A stretch of 64,000 bases of DNA from Eutreptiella sp. 'Long Island Sound 2002' (Eukaryota; Euglenozoa; Euglenophyceae; Eutreptiales; Eutreptiaceae), in the NCBI GenBank assembly GCA_964036045.1, contig OZ038399.1, forward strand, positions 23,012,170 to 23,076,169, read 5' to 3'. The position numbers and the translations under genes were made by a program. The notes under the pieces were generated by a model. The model saw only the letters and a list, made by a program, of their open reading frames with translations. It ran no database searches and was not told the DNA's origin. Positions 37,416-47,581 of this stretch are shown in pieces (position 1 is the stretch's first letter; every line of letters begins with the position of its first letter).

Positions 37416-38881
37416 GGTTCTTTTATGCTTTTCTTGTGTTATTTTGTGAGCGTGAGGCTCTGCCGTGTGCATGCTGGTGTGTAGCGTCCTCGTGTGCGTG
37501 TGTTGGTAGCGTCCTGCAGTCTCTGTTGTGTTGTTTCCTGTTAGCGTGCAGGGCAGTCTGGCAGTGCAGTTTTGGCTTGCGTGGGCAGCGCTAGGGTGTT
37601 AGCAGGCGCGTGAAGCGCAGCATGAGCGTGAGGCTCCGCTAGGGTGTTTGGCTGCGAGTGATTTGCAGTGAATGTGATGCGTGAGGCTCCTGGCCCTGTG
37701 CGTAACCCTGTGCGCGTCCTGCTTGTTGCGGCTGCTGTTTAGGCTGTGTTTTGTGCTGCTCCAGGCAGCCCAGTGGAGCTGAAGTGGGCTGCTCCACGGG
37801 CGCAGTGTAGGGCTGCTCCACGGGTGTGCCTTCTGAGTGGTTTCTTTTTGCTTTGTTTGTTTCTTACACTGTGTGGGTGAGTACATACTGGTACATTTAG
37901 GCTAACCTGAATCTGCATGCAAATGAGTTGCATGTAAAAATGAGTATGTCTTCTGTGTTCGGTAGGTCAGTTTTGAGATGTGTAGTTTGTTTGTACGTGT
38001 ACATGTATGTGTGAGCTTGCCTTATTTTCTGTTGTTCTGCCACGCTTCGCCTTGGATCATGCAGTGCTTTGTAGATGATGCTGTGGTTTCGCTTCGCGCT
38101 CTGGAGATAGCAGTGCACTGATGGCACTGCTTGGACGTTGCATTTTGTATGCTTTCCCCTCTCTTGCTCTGTGCAGGCTGGTGGTGAGTAGCAAGGGAGC
38201 CAAGCAAAATGGGAGCACACGCAGAGCGAAGCCCTTAACTAAATGAATGAAGAAGTAATCTATATTATTCAAGTGAAGTTTGTATATATTAAGTGGGTTG
38301 CTTCAGCACTGCTTCTATTTTTTACAGCACACTGCTTGGTGGTTTCCTCTGTGCCAGCCTGCCAGGGATTCGGGAAATTTTTTTTTTTTGTAAAACACTC
38401 TTTGCAGTGGGGTTTTAGCAGCCCTTGGTGCAGCGGGCTGATTTTTTTTTAAAGCAAGGACTGTTTGTCTGTATTTTTTTTTGGCGTGTGTGTTGTTAGT
38501 AGATACCATGTCAGTTTTGTTTTCTGTAGGTGTGAGTGCATGCAGTGCATAGTTAGCTTTAACGTCTAGCTGGGTGCGTGTGCACAAGTGTTTGAGTTCT
38601 TTGGTCAATAGCTTAGTGCAGCACTTGCTTAGCCACTGCTGCAGGTGTTGTTTCACACTTGTAGGCGGGTTAGTATTGTAGGTGTGCATTGAGTTGTTGT
38701 CCCTTTTGGCTATTCTTTTTTCAGCACACTTTCTGAGTGTCTATTTTTTAGGCACTTGGATGGTGTTGCATACTATCTCAGTCATCCAATTATGTTTTTT
38801 TGTGCTATGCTGAGTCCATCAAGCCTCTTGTCAGCCCTGTGCCTGGTGCCTCAGCACCCTGCACATGGCTTGTGAGGGGAG
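37416..38881. other. No gene recognised; T/G-rich inserted sequence
   Basis: T/G-biased on the plus strand, with recurrent GCGTGAGGCTC(C) motifs at about 37450-37690. Small frames lack domains. Together with 36387-36896 and 38882-39147 it occupies the gap between the element C primer-binding site and its gag. Confidence 0.45.
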
Positions 38882-39147
38882 TGTAATGGAACTCAGCACA
38901 GGCCTGCATCGCAGCGCATGCGCATTTGATCTGTGATTTGTCAATGTGATTCGCATTGAATCTCGATTGAATTTTATGATAAAAACATCGTGTTTTCTCA
39001 CAGAACAACAGGATGAGATTCAGTAATGGTTCCGTGATGGATTTTGCGTAGTCGTGCATATTGGGATTTGAGGCAACAGCGTTGAAGATAAAGAATAGCT
39101 GGAGAGCTTCGCCGGGAAAATAGTCACTCCGGGTAATCCCATTACAA
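38882..39147 (-). repeat. 266-bp duplicated segment, copy B
   Basis: Near-identical to 36571-36836 and in the same orientation. Its right edge is exactly the point where the element C gag-like frame begins. Confidence 0.8.
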
Positions 39148-39813
39148 CTACTGGCTGGCGCGGAGAGCACCAAGCAAGAGGGGCGGAAGAAAAATATATT
39201 AGAGAAGCCCCTGAGGCGCCTGTGTTAACCCAGGAACGCCTCAAAAGCCTCGAAGGGAGGGATCCGATGGCACTGCCCTCCTGTCTGTCGTATCTTCCTT
39301 ACCTCCTTCTGAGGATGCCCCTGATCCTGAAGCCCGGGCCGCGATGGAGAATGTCGCCACCGCCAAAGTGAAAGCCTGGAGAAAAGCGGGACACAAGGAG
39401 AAGGAGAAAGAACCGATGAAGGCGTATCCCATGTTCGGCACCACATGGGGTGAGGGGTTCGAAGCACCTTATGGGGAAATATCCGCCACGACGTCCAATG
39501 ACTCCTCGGAATGGGAGGTGGACTAGATATCTAGAGAGCCTACCCCATCGTTGCCTTCGAGGCCAAGACCACCTTCGCCTTGTGGGGTGTGCCCCGAACC
39601 CGTGCGCGTGGAAAGAGGTTTACCTTCACGTATGGCTGCCCCTAAAATCGGTCTGGATGAGACCATGGAACTCCTTTCCCGGGTTCCGGGGGCTGGGGAT
39701 GAAGTGCTTGATTTGAGTGCACTGTCTGCAGCACTCAAGGCTAAACTGGGGCTGTCTGAACTGAAGAAGCCCTGCTCGACCATGTCACCGGGTGTTGAAC
39801 TCCTGACCCGGGG
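39148..39813 (+). pseudogene. Element C gag, N-terminal fragment
   Basis: Gag-like sequence in two phases (EEKYIREAPEAPVLTQERLK, then ENVATAKVKAWRKAGHKEKE), with one in-frame TAG at 39524-39526, ending with LDETMELLSRVPGAGDEVLD, LSAALKAKLGLSEL and SPGVELLTRG. The last part aligns with copy 1 gag (DQTAELLAKFLSGSEDPDVT, LSEAIKAKLGIAEP, SPGLSTLAED). It stops at the CGGGG target duplication (39809-39813) of copy 1 and resumes in phase at 50843. Confidence 0.7.
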
Positions 39814-40526
39814 AGTAAGAAAAAGTCACTGCCATGTCTTTCTTGGAGGGCTTGATCCAGGCTAAGCCCCTCTTAAAACCCTTTGTTGATGCTGAGACAA
39901 ACTTAAGTGTTTTTATCTCTCTTTTGTTGCCTAAAGTACACTTTCTCAAAGTAACTAGGGTTGTGACCCTAGCCCCCCCCATGAAGTTCACCCCTACCAC
40001 TCAACTGAGCGGAGGTACCTTCCTTCATGGAGGACATACCAAAAAAAATCAGGCATTTCATGCTTGTTGGCCTTGGAGGTTAAGCCTAAGTGGTCTCCCA
40101 CCCCAAGACCCCTATACTCAATTGTTTCTACCACTTATTGCGGTCCTACTTTGTAACTGTTTCTGAATTCAGTTGCTTGGCCAAGTCATTTTCTGTGTGG
40201 TCATGACATCTATGCCCCTCAGTCCTAACCAGCACCATTTCACCCAAAAGAGTGCACATGAAGTGCCTATTGCAACCTCTGAGGCTAGAGTCTGACCAAT
40301 TTTCATATAAAACCTTTTGTATTATCCATTTGTGATTGAATCTATGTGCATATACCTGCTTTGTCTATCTGCAGCCCTTCTGTGTTACACTGGATTCCAA
40401 AACCAATCATTGATTCGATCCACATTCACTCCTTGCTCTACTTGTTGCTTTGGTTTGGGGTTTTCAACTACAAAACCTGCAGGAATACATCAAAAGACCT
40501 AGGGCATAATTCAAGGACATCTTTCC
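39814..40526 (+). repeat. 5' LTR of copy 1
   Basis: 713 bp, AGTAAGAAAA…CATCTTTCC. LTR ends are AG…C(T/C), not the usual TG…CA. About five substitutions versus the 3' LTR. Confidence 0.92.
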
Positions 40527-40536
40527 GGTAGCAGAG
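40527..40536 (+). promoter_or_regulatory. Primer-binding site of copy 1
   Basis: GGTAGCAGAG directly after the LTR, complementary to an initiator-Met-type tRNA 3' end. The preceding base is C here but T in copy 2. Confidence 0.75.
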
Positions 40537-40607
40537 ACAGTCCCTTGTGACCTTTTGAACCGACCCTGAGAAGAAGTGCAGAACAAAAGCTCAACAACAA
40601 GTCCATC

Positions 40608-42779
40608 ATGTCCACGCCAAGCGTCAGGACCTGGCCTATCCGAACTGTCCAAGTACAAATGGGCAGCGTGGTCCACCCAATGAGTGAACCACCACACCAA
40701 GCACCACATCATCTCAGTGGCGCATCTGGGTCCCAAGGAGATCCAGAACGCAGAAGGGCGGAAGAGAATAAAGGCCTTACCAACGAGGCCTTAGCAGCAC
40801 ACGGTGGAGACAGCTTCAGTCACCTCCACAGACGTGTGGCTGCTTCAGTATCAAGATCCAATTGTCCAGCTTCATCCTCAACTGCCATTGAAGGACCTGA
40901 GGAATATGAGAAGCTGAAGATGAAGATGGATGAGTACATCATGCATGAGGAGTACTATAAATCCATCCGTGGGGAAGATGGAGAGGAGCCGTTGGCTGTA
41001 CATGGATCCAGACCACGTACAGATCTAGGGTCCTACGCACACTCTGGTCCTCCGTCCACTGCATCCCTGCCAAGACGACTAAGACCTGAGTATCCAACCC
41101 CAAGGGCCCCCGAAGTGGGCCCAACACGAGTCGAAGAACAACAACATCCAAGGCCAACCTACGGTGCCCTGGATCAGACGGCCGAGCTGCTGGCCAAATT
41201 CCTGTCTGGATCAGAAGATCCAGATGTGACGGCCTTATCGGAGGCCATTAAGGCTAAACTGGGTATTGCAGAACCCTTACCCAAGCCTGAGTTCCTCTCT
41301 CTCTCTCCAGGGCTGAGTACCCTGGCCGAAGATCTCAAGAGATCGAGGGTCTCAAGGCTGTTGCCTAAGGTTACCTGCCCCAGCCCCTTTCACCCCCGTG
41401 CCAGGACTGTGCCTTTGGCGGATCTACATAACGTGCCTGTCACAGAGAGTGAGAAAAGAGGGCTGTCAGCCCTGGCCCCTCTTGCCGGCGTGTCGCCTTC
41501 AGGCCTAACTCCGGGGGGTGGGAAGACGGGCAGACCAATTGCCCAGGCGAACATCCAGCTGGAACTGCCGGAGTTCGACCCCAAAAATCTGCCTGAATGG
41601 GCAGAAGAATTTGCAGAGTTCCTTTTGTTGACTGGCCCATCCCATGTGGATGTGGCCACCAAATGTTCACTGCTAAAACGCTCATGCAAAAAGAAGTTTT
41701 TGCAAAAACAGGTCAAACAGATTGTGAAAACCTGTTCTACCTGGGCAGAGGTACTCCTGAGGTTAGAGAAAACATTTCCAGTCTATGAGACTGACCTCAG
41801 CGTACGCACACAGATCGAGGAGCTACCTATGCTCCCGGAGTTTCCATCCGCTGCGCGAATTTCTGAGTATGTGTGCGACTTGGAGTACTTATTTTCGAGG
41901 ATGAATGTGGGCTCCTACAGAGCCACTCAGCCCCACCTGTGGCTCATGAGTAAGATCCCCCAGCGTACGTGGGATGATTGCCGCTCCACCTCTGAGAGGA
42001 AGAGCAGGACCTACTCGTACGATACAGTGGTGGATCTCTTGATTGAGCTCGCTCTTGAGAGAGAGAACGACTCCCACATGGAGAAGTTCCTCAAGAAGCA
42101 TTTGGGACGAGGTGGTACCCCTACCCCCGAACGTGGCGAAGGGAAGGGGCATAAAAATCCCACTAACACTAACCAGGGAGGTGGTAAAGGGAGGGGCAAC
42201 CTACGTGCCATGAACGAGGTTCCAACTGATGCAAGCACACCCCCCCTGTTTTACTGCCGACCTGTCAATGACAAGGGGGGACCTTGTCACGCCTCTGACT
42301 GCGATCTCCGCAGTGGCTGTATGCTGCAGATGAAACGTCAGCAGCATACTAAAGATGGGAAAACTGTGACCCATCAGGACCACTTCAGGTGTACCATCAC
42401 CTGTGGTTACTGTGGCAAACGTCGTCACTATGAGGACGAATGCCACATCAAGAAACGCGAGAGTGACAAACTCAAGCGTCAGGAGGCGGAGCGCCAGAGG
42501 ACGCCCGCCAGAAATCCCCCGAATGGGGATAAAGGTAAAGGAAGTGGCAAGGGGGGTGGTAAGACTGGACCCCCTAACCCCCAGAGGCGCTCATCAGCGC
42601 CCGTTGCTACACCTACTCCTGCTGCCACACCCGCTCCTGCCGCAGGTGTCCCCCAGAAGCGCCCCCAAGGGGATAACGCTACCCCTGAGGCGAATAATTC
42701 TAAGAAGAGGCGCTTGGCCTGGATGGCCAAGTCCCTCATGGCTGCAGGAGTGGATGTGAAATTCCCTGATGAGGAATAG
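40608..42779 (+). CDS. Gag polyprotein of copy 1
   Basis: 723 codons from ATG in CATCATGTCC, 72 bases after the primer-binding site. The first about 230 residues are Pro/Ser/Arg-rich. The capsid region spans about 310-500 (LPEFDPKNLPEWAEEFAEFL, CSTWAEVLLRLEKTFPVYET, RISEYVCDLEYLFSRMN, VDLLIELALERENDSHMEKF). A Cys-rich segment (CRPVNDKGGPCHASDCDLRSG) and a canonical CCHC knuckle (CGYCGKRRHYEDEC) follow, then Gly/Lys/Pro-rich sequence. It forms the virus-like particle and packages RNA. The stop is TAG followed by GGGG, and pol lies in the -1 frame. Confidence 0.88.
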   Translation: MSTPSVRTWPIRTVQVQMGSVVHPMSEPPHQAPHHLSGASGSQGDPERRRAEENKGLTNEALAAHGGDSFSHLHRRVAASVSRSNCPASSSTAIEGPEEYEKLKMKMDEYIMHEEYYKSIRGEDGEEPLAVHGSRPRTDLGSYAHSGPPSTASLPRRLRPEYPTPRAPEVGPTRVEEQQHPRPTYGALDQTAELLAKFLSGSEDPDVTALSEAIKAKLGIAEPLPKPEFLSLSPGLSTLAEDLKRSRVSRLLPKVTCPSPFHPRARTVPLADLHNVPVTESEKRGLSALAPLAGVSPSGLTPGGGKTGRPIAQANIQLELPEFDPKNLPEWAEEFAEFLLLTGPSHVDVATKCSLLKRSCKKKFLQKQVKQIVKTCSTWAEVLLRLEKTFPVYETDLSVRTQIEELPMLPEFPSAARISEYVCDLEYLFSRMNVGSYRATQPHLWLMSKIPQRTWDDCRSTSERKSRTYSYDTVVDLLIELALERENDSHMEKFLKKHLGRGGTPTPERGEGKGHKNPTNTNQGGGKGRGNLRAMNEVPTDASTPPLFYCRPVNDKGGPCHASDCDLRSGCMLQMKRQQHTKDGKTVTHQDHFRCTITCGYCGKRRHYEDECHIKKRESDKLKRQEAERQRTPARNPPNGDKGKGSGKGGGKTGPPNPQRRSSAPVATPTPAATPAPAAGVPQKRPQGDNATPEANNSKKRRLAWMAKSLMAAGVDVKFPDEE

Positions 42780-45700
42780 GGGGCGGCTCCGAAGAGGAGG
42801 ACTTGGTTTTCTGGATCCTCGTGAAAATCGGGGATCAGGTTTTTCGAGCGGTGCTTGATACCGGTGCAACACTTTCCATAGTGGCCCGGCGCCTGCTTAA
42901 AACTTTCAGGAAAACTAAGACCGTGGCCATAAGAGTAGGGGATGGGCGTACCATCCATTCCTTGGGGGGGGTCGATGTGACCATATGTCTGGGCGACGAA
43001 ACCGTGACCCAACACTGCAGAGTGTTGGACACTGACGCCTTTGACATCGTCATTGGCACTGACTTTCTAAGAAGAAACCCCCAGGTTAAAATGCTGTCCC
43101 TACAGCGTCCTTACTCTTTGCACTGCGACTTTGGCAGTGGGCTATTCTCCGTTCCTTTGGAGCTGTCAGGACGAAAAGAGTCTGGGCTGCGCTACGCAGC
43201 CAAGACGAACTATCGTACTGAAAACTACCAACTGGCCCGTCATGTTCTCGAAAATGGACTGGCGGCCCTTCAGGTAAACCTGGATGAGATCCAGGTGGAA
43301 TTGTTTGCGAGCCAACAACAGCACATCATGCAGTTGTACTGCTCGAAACAAATGAACAATGCTTTCCGTTTCTTCTGGAAAGCAATGGGCCTAGCGTATG
43401 CTAACCCTCCCTTCTCCCTGCTCGCGAAGGTTCTAACCAAGATCGCTTATGAGGGAGGAAGGGTTGTTATGTGCACCCCTGACTGGGGTTGCTCTGGTGA
43501 ACATGCTTACTGGCGCTGTATGCTTGACCGAATGACCGTGGGAAGAGTGCAACTCCCCGACGGCCCCATCTATGTGCCTGAGGACTCAGACACAGCTATG
43601 CAGGCCCCTGAGTGGGCCAGTTTCCTGTCCATCATCGATGGATCTCTCAATCCTGTACCCCTGTGTGACCTGGACCAGGTGCTACTAAAAGAGGTCATGG
43701 CCGAAAATCGTGGCCTGACCCTTTATGATCTCAAACATCGATCTCCTGAGCACCTATCTGCCACACTTACAGGGTGTGAGTCTCCTGATGACTATCTGGA
43801 ACCTGCAGCTGTAAAAGAGGATGCTGGCGACCAACTGTCTGAGATCGCCAGCACTATTCCCTCTGTTGATCCCAGCTGTGTTGACCTAAAACATAGTGCT
43901 TTCCTGGCCCAGCTGTTGCTAGAGGAGGTAGATCTAGAGTCAACCTCTGAACCCGCTTCCCCTGTTGGCAAACCAGTGCTACACATGCAGCCTGTGCACA
44001 CAGGTGAACCCGTGGCCCGGAGTACTGATGCTCTGGCACGGCCTGATGCTAATAACATGCCATTGTCTGAGCATGACACTCAAGAACTCCGACGGCTGTT
44101 GTACCTGAAGGCCGAAGGTATTGAGCGCCAAGAGCGGCTGCAATACCTCAGACAGACCTGGAAATACTCCATCTGGTCTGAGGAGGACGATGAGTCCTAT
44201 ACGCTGCCTGATCCTGAGATACCTCTAGTGTATTCTCTACACTATGGGCAGCAATGTCCCCCTGAGTGGGACGATGGTACTGTACCTGCCGAAACTGCTG
44301 ATCGGCATAAAAAGAAAGAACATGGAAAAAGCAACCTCCATGCTGAGGAGGATTTCCTTCAGAAAGTCGAGAGTCCTAACCTTGACCCCCGCCTGAAGAA
44401 ACTGCTTATAACCTATGAGGAGGTGTTCGGCGCCTTGCCGCCTCCCCTATCTTGTAAAAAACTGGTCCAGATGGACCTGAAATTGAAACCAGAATTTGAA
44501 AAGACGCGAGTGAGGCGTCGTCCCTATCCCGCTCCACAGGAACAGGTTGAAAAAATCGAGCGCCAGATCCAAGAATGCATTGATGCTGGCCTCGTTGAAG
44601 AGTATAAACATGGGGACTATCCCCATCACTGCAGCCCCTGTTCCCTTGTTGCTAAACCAGGGTCGACTGCTCTACGTCTTGTTGTAGACGATGGTGAGGT
44701 CAACAAGAAAACCCAGAACCACTCAGGGAGTATTCCTAACATGGAAAACACCCTGGAGCGCATTGCCAAATGCAGGTATAAGACCAAAATGGACAAACGC
44801 TCTGGTTTCTGGCAGGTTGACCTAACCGCCGCAGCTCAGGAGCTGCTTGCCTTTATAACCCCTAAGGGTCGTGTCTTCAAGTGGAAGGTTATGCCTTTCG
44901 GGGTGGCTAACGCCCCAGCGCTCTTGCAGGAGCTTACGAACAAAAATTTGTACATACTGAGGCGCAGGCCTCTAGTACAAGAGTTGATTTCTCGGGGTGC
45001 AGAAATGGAGGCTCACATCGACGACGTGAGTTTGGGTATTAATACCAAAGAGGACCATGTCCTTCTCCTCCGTGAATGCTTCACTGTCTGTCAAGAAAAC
45101 CATCTCCGAATCAAACTCGAAAACTGTGAGTTTATGAAAGAGGAGATGGAGTATTTGGGTTTCGACGTGGGGTATGGCTGGTGGAAACCAGCCGCGTCTA
45201 AGATGCAGCCCCTACAGGACATGCAGATTCGCGATGACCCTAAGAAGGGTCTACACAATGTGAGGAGTTTTGTGGGCGCCTGTAATTTCTATCGGCGTCA
45301 CATCCACAATTTTACTTACTCCTCTGCACCCCTCACTGACCTGATCAAGAAAACTACTCCCTGGAGGTGGACCTCCAGAGAGGAAGAGTGTTTCCAGGAG
45401 TTGAAGAAGAAGATTGCCTCCTCCAACTGCCTGGGAGTGCCCCGCCCTGAGGGCGAGATAGTCCTGATCACTGATGCCAGTGATGTAGGCAGGGGAGGTA
45501 CGATCTATCAATGGCAGGAGCTTAACCCCGCTGAACTAACCCACTGCCATTATCGTACTACTGGACTGAACCGTGATGGTTCGTTGAAACATGACTATCC
45601 TACCAGTGAGTGGCGACTGGTGCCACTGGGACACTGGAATGGGAAATGGAACCAAGCGCGTTCCAACTACAGCACCTATGACCAGGAACTCCTGGCCGGT

Positions 45701-47581
45701 ATGTTGGTGCTATCGTCACAATCCCGACTCCTGGGTTCTAACCCTATTGTCTGGCTGTGTGACCAGGAGCCTGTGAAGTCTTTTCAGAAGGGCCCACCAC
45801 CAGAAAAAGCGAAGCTAAAACGGTGGTGGACTTACCTGAGCCAGTTCAGGCTGACAGTGCATCATATCCCCGGGATTAAGAATGAACTGTCGGACTATAT
45901 ATCGCGCAACAACTTCGATGCGCTTATTGGTGAGAGCTCTGAGGCGCTCGCCAAAGAGGCTTTCCAGCGTATGGATGTCCAGCTTGACCCGTCCATGCGC
46001 ACTGCTGGAATCCTGGAGGGTTGGAGTCTAACCGACTATCAGTCAGAGTATGAAGAAATTCTCCAAACCCTCAGCACTGGTCTCGAACCCCGTGTCATTG
46101 ACGGGCACCAGTGGTATAAAAACAATCAGTACCTCTTCTACGAGGACCGAATTGTTGTGCCTGAGGCACGACTGGATGGGTGCCTACAGTGGTCCCATCT
46201 CAGTTCTGGTCACACTGGCGCTAATCGCTCAGTGGACTTCTTCCGTGAGTGTTTCTACTCTAGTCTAACCCTGACTGAACTGAGGTCGCGTATGCAGACC
46301 CTTGTGGATGCTTGTGGCTGTCATGCCAGCAAGCAGAGCGACAGTAGGGATAGGGGCCTGATCTCCAGCTTACCCATACCCTATTGTGCTAACTCTCTTC
46401 TCTACGTGGACTACATCCACGGCCTACCACGCTTTGGCGGCTATGATAGTTGCCTCGTGGTCACCTGTGGTCTATCTCGCTTCACCCGTGTGTTCCCTTG
46501 CAATAAGAAAATCACAGGTGAGCAGACAGTAAAAATGTTGGTCGAACAATGGTTCGAACCCTATGGAGCACCTAAGCAGGTGCACTCTGATGAAGATGTA
46601 CGCATCTGCAGTGACACTGGGTGGTACAAACGAGTGCTAAATGCCCTCAACGTGGAGGTAACCACAGGTGTACCCTATACTCACACGTCTAACCCTCTCT
46701 GTGAGAGACAGAACCGTGTGGTGGAGCAAAACTTAAGAATCCTGATGAAACAGGAGCGCACCAAAGACTGGGTACGCCTAGTGCCCTGGGCAGTACTGTC
46801 CATGAACTCACAGCGGAGCTCTTCTACGGGTTTCACCCCCCACGAACTGTTCCATGGAGGACGACCTGCTTGGTTCTTCAAAACCCCCTTCCCTGAGGAC
46901 TTCACGAGCCCTGTGGGAGATTGGCTGGAACACAAGCAGTCTCTGGCTAACCAGGCTGGTACTAACCTGAGGCACATTCGTGACCGTGAACAGAGCCGAC
47001 GGAACCGCCTACGGCGACCTGCCAGCTTCAAGGTTGGTGACCTTGTTTTGGTACACCATTCACGCATACCCTCCTGGCCACGTAACTGCCTACAGGACCC
47101 TTACTTTGGACCCTATCGTATCATCAGGATAGATGGATCCAGGATCCATGTCAGGTGCAGTCCACGTCTAGGTGGTGAACTGCTATGTGCTCCTAAGCAG
47201 TTGAGGCACTATCACTCCCCTGACGACTTGTCTTGGGATGAGTGGCGCCTCAGCAACAGTGAGATTGAACGTATAGACCTAGGTAACGCTGCCAGTCCAG
47301 AGGAGGCAGACGAACTCGAAGAGATGACTGCCGATGAGATGGCAGTCGATGGTTACTACGTGGTTGCAGGTATTGCTCGCCACGAGTATAAACAGGGCTG
47401 GAAATTCCTTACCCTGTGGGATGGCTATGGTTTGTCTGAGGCGACCTGGGAACCTATGTCAGCCTTCATACAACCAGATAGGAGTATCAACCCCATCTTC
47501 CGCACTTACGTAGTTGAGAACAACGAGGTGCAGCTCCCAACCCGTGCTGAGACTATGTCCCAGCGTAAGAAGCGAAACTAA
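42773..47581 (+). CDS. Pol polyprotein of copy 1 (protease, MTase-like module, RT, RNase H, integrase, chromodomain)
   Basis: Open from GGA at 42773 to TAA; no ATG at the front, so it is made by frameshift or readthrough from gag. Residues from the TTG at 42803: protease VLDTGATLSIV (Asp19); a module at about 160-260 with VELFAS, YANPPFSLLAKVL (NPPF 201-204) and MCTPDW; RT with RSGFWQVDLTA, MPFGVANAPA and AHIDDVSLG; RNase H with ITDASDVGRGG and YSTYDQELLAG; integrase zinc finger HLSSGHTG…CGCHASK; integrase Asp (46409), Asp (46589) and Glu (46703); GPYRIIRIDG; and chromodomain VAGIARHEYKQGWKFLTLWD…SEATWEPM. One RT residue is unusual: VVDDGEVN where copy 2 has VVDYGEVN. Integrase and protease look intact. 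Confidence 0.9.
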   Translation, partial: GIGGGSEEEDLVFWILVKIGDQVFRAVLDTGATLSIVARRLLKTFRKTKTVAIRVGDGRTIHSLGGVDVTICLGDETVTQHCRVLDTDAFDIVIGTDFLRRNPQVKMLSLQRPYSLHCDFGSGLFSVPLELSGRKESGLRYAAKTNYRTENYQLARHVLENGLAALQVNLDEIQVELFASQQQHIMQLYCSKQMNNAFRFFWKAMGLAYANPPFSLLAKVLTKIAYEGGRVVMCTPDWGCSGEHAYWRCMLDRMTVGRVQLPDGPIYVPEDSDTAMQAPEWASFLSIIDGSLNPVPLCDLDQVLLKEVMAENRGLTLYDLKHRSPEHLSATLTGCESPDDYLEPAAVKEDAGDQLSEIASTIPSVDPSCVDLKHSAFLAQLLLEEVDLESTSEPASPVGKPVLHMQPVHTGEPVARSTDALARPDANNMPLSEHDTQELRRLLYLKAEGIERQERLQYLRQTWKYSIWSEEDDESYTLPDPEIPLVYSLHYGQQCPPEWDDGTVPAETADRHKKKEHGKSNLHAEEDFLQKVESPNLDPRLKKLLITYEEVFGALPPPLSCKKLVQMDLKLKPEFEKTRVRRRPYPAPQEQVEKIERQIQECIDAGLVEEYKHGDYPHHCSPCSLVAKPGSTALRLVVDDGEVNKKTQNHSGSIPNMENTLERIAKCRYKTKMDKRSGFWQVDLTAAAQELLAFITPKGRVFKWKVMPFGVANAPALLQELTNKNLYILRRRPLVQELISRGAEMEAHIDDVSLGINTKEDHVLLLRECFTVCQENHLRIKLENCEFMKEEMEYLGFDVGYGWWKPAASKMQPLQDMQIRDDPKKGLHNVRSFVGACNFYRRHIHNFTYSSAPLTDLIKKTTPWRWTSREEECFQELKKKIASSNCLGVPRPEGEIVLITDASDVGRGGTIYQWQELNPAELTHCHYRTTGLNRDGSLKHDYPTSEWRLVPLGHWNGKWNQARSNYSTYDQELLAGMLVLSSQSRLLGSNPIVWLCDQEPVKSFQKGPPPEKAKLKRWWTYLSQFRLTVHHIPGIKNELSDYISRNNFDALIGESSEALAKEAFQRMDVQLDPSMRTAGILEGWSLTDYQSEYEEILQTLSTGLEPRVIDGHQWYKNNQYLFYEDRIVVPEARLDGCLQWSHLSSGHTGANRSVDFFRECFYSSLTLTELRSRMQTLVDACGCHASKQSDSRDRGLISSLPIPYCANSLLYVDYIHGLPRFGGYDSCLVVTCGLSRFTRVFPCNKKITGEQTVKMLVEQWFEPYGAPKQVHSDEDVRICSDTGWYKRVLNALNVEVTTGVPYTHTSNPLCERQNRVVEQNLRILMKQERTKDWVRLVPWAVLSMNSQRSSSTGFTPHELFHGGRPAWFFKTPFPEDFTSPVGDWLEHKQSLANQAGTNLRHIRDREQSRRNRLRRPASFKVGDLVLVHHSRIPSWPRNCLQDPYFGPYRIIRIDGSRIHVRCSPRLGGELLCAPKQLRHYHSPDDLSWDEWRLSNSEIERIDLGNAASPEEADELEEMTADEMAVDGYYVVAGIARHEYKQGWKFLTLWDGYGLSEATWEPMSAFIQPDRSINPIFRTYVVENNEVQLPTRAETMSQRKKRN
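43280..43580 (+). other. NPPF-containing, N6-adenine-MTase-like module inside pol
   Basis: Within pol, between protease and RT. VELFASQQQHIMQLYCSKQ, FFWKAMGLAYANPPFSLLAK, GRVVMCTPDWGCSGEHAYW and LPDGPIYVP follow the order seen in Dam-like domains found in some DIRS-type retroelements: an N-terminal DLFAS-type strand, the (N/D)PP(Y/F) catalytic loop, and a hydrophobic strand ending in PxW. Present unchanged in copy 2 (55203-55500). Activity unknown. Confidence 0.5.
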
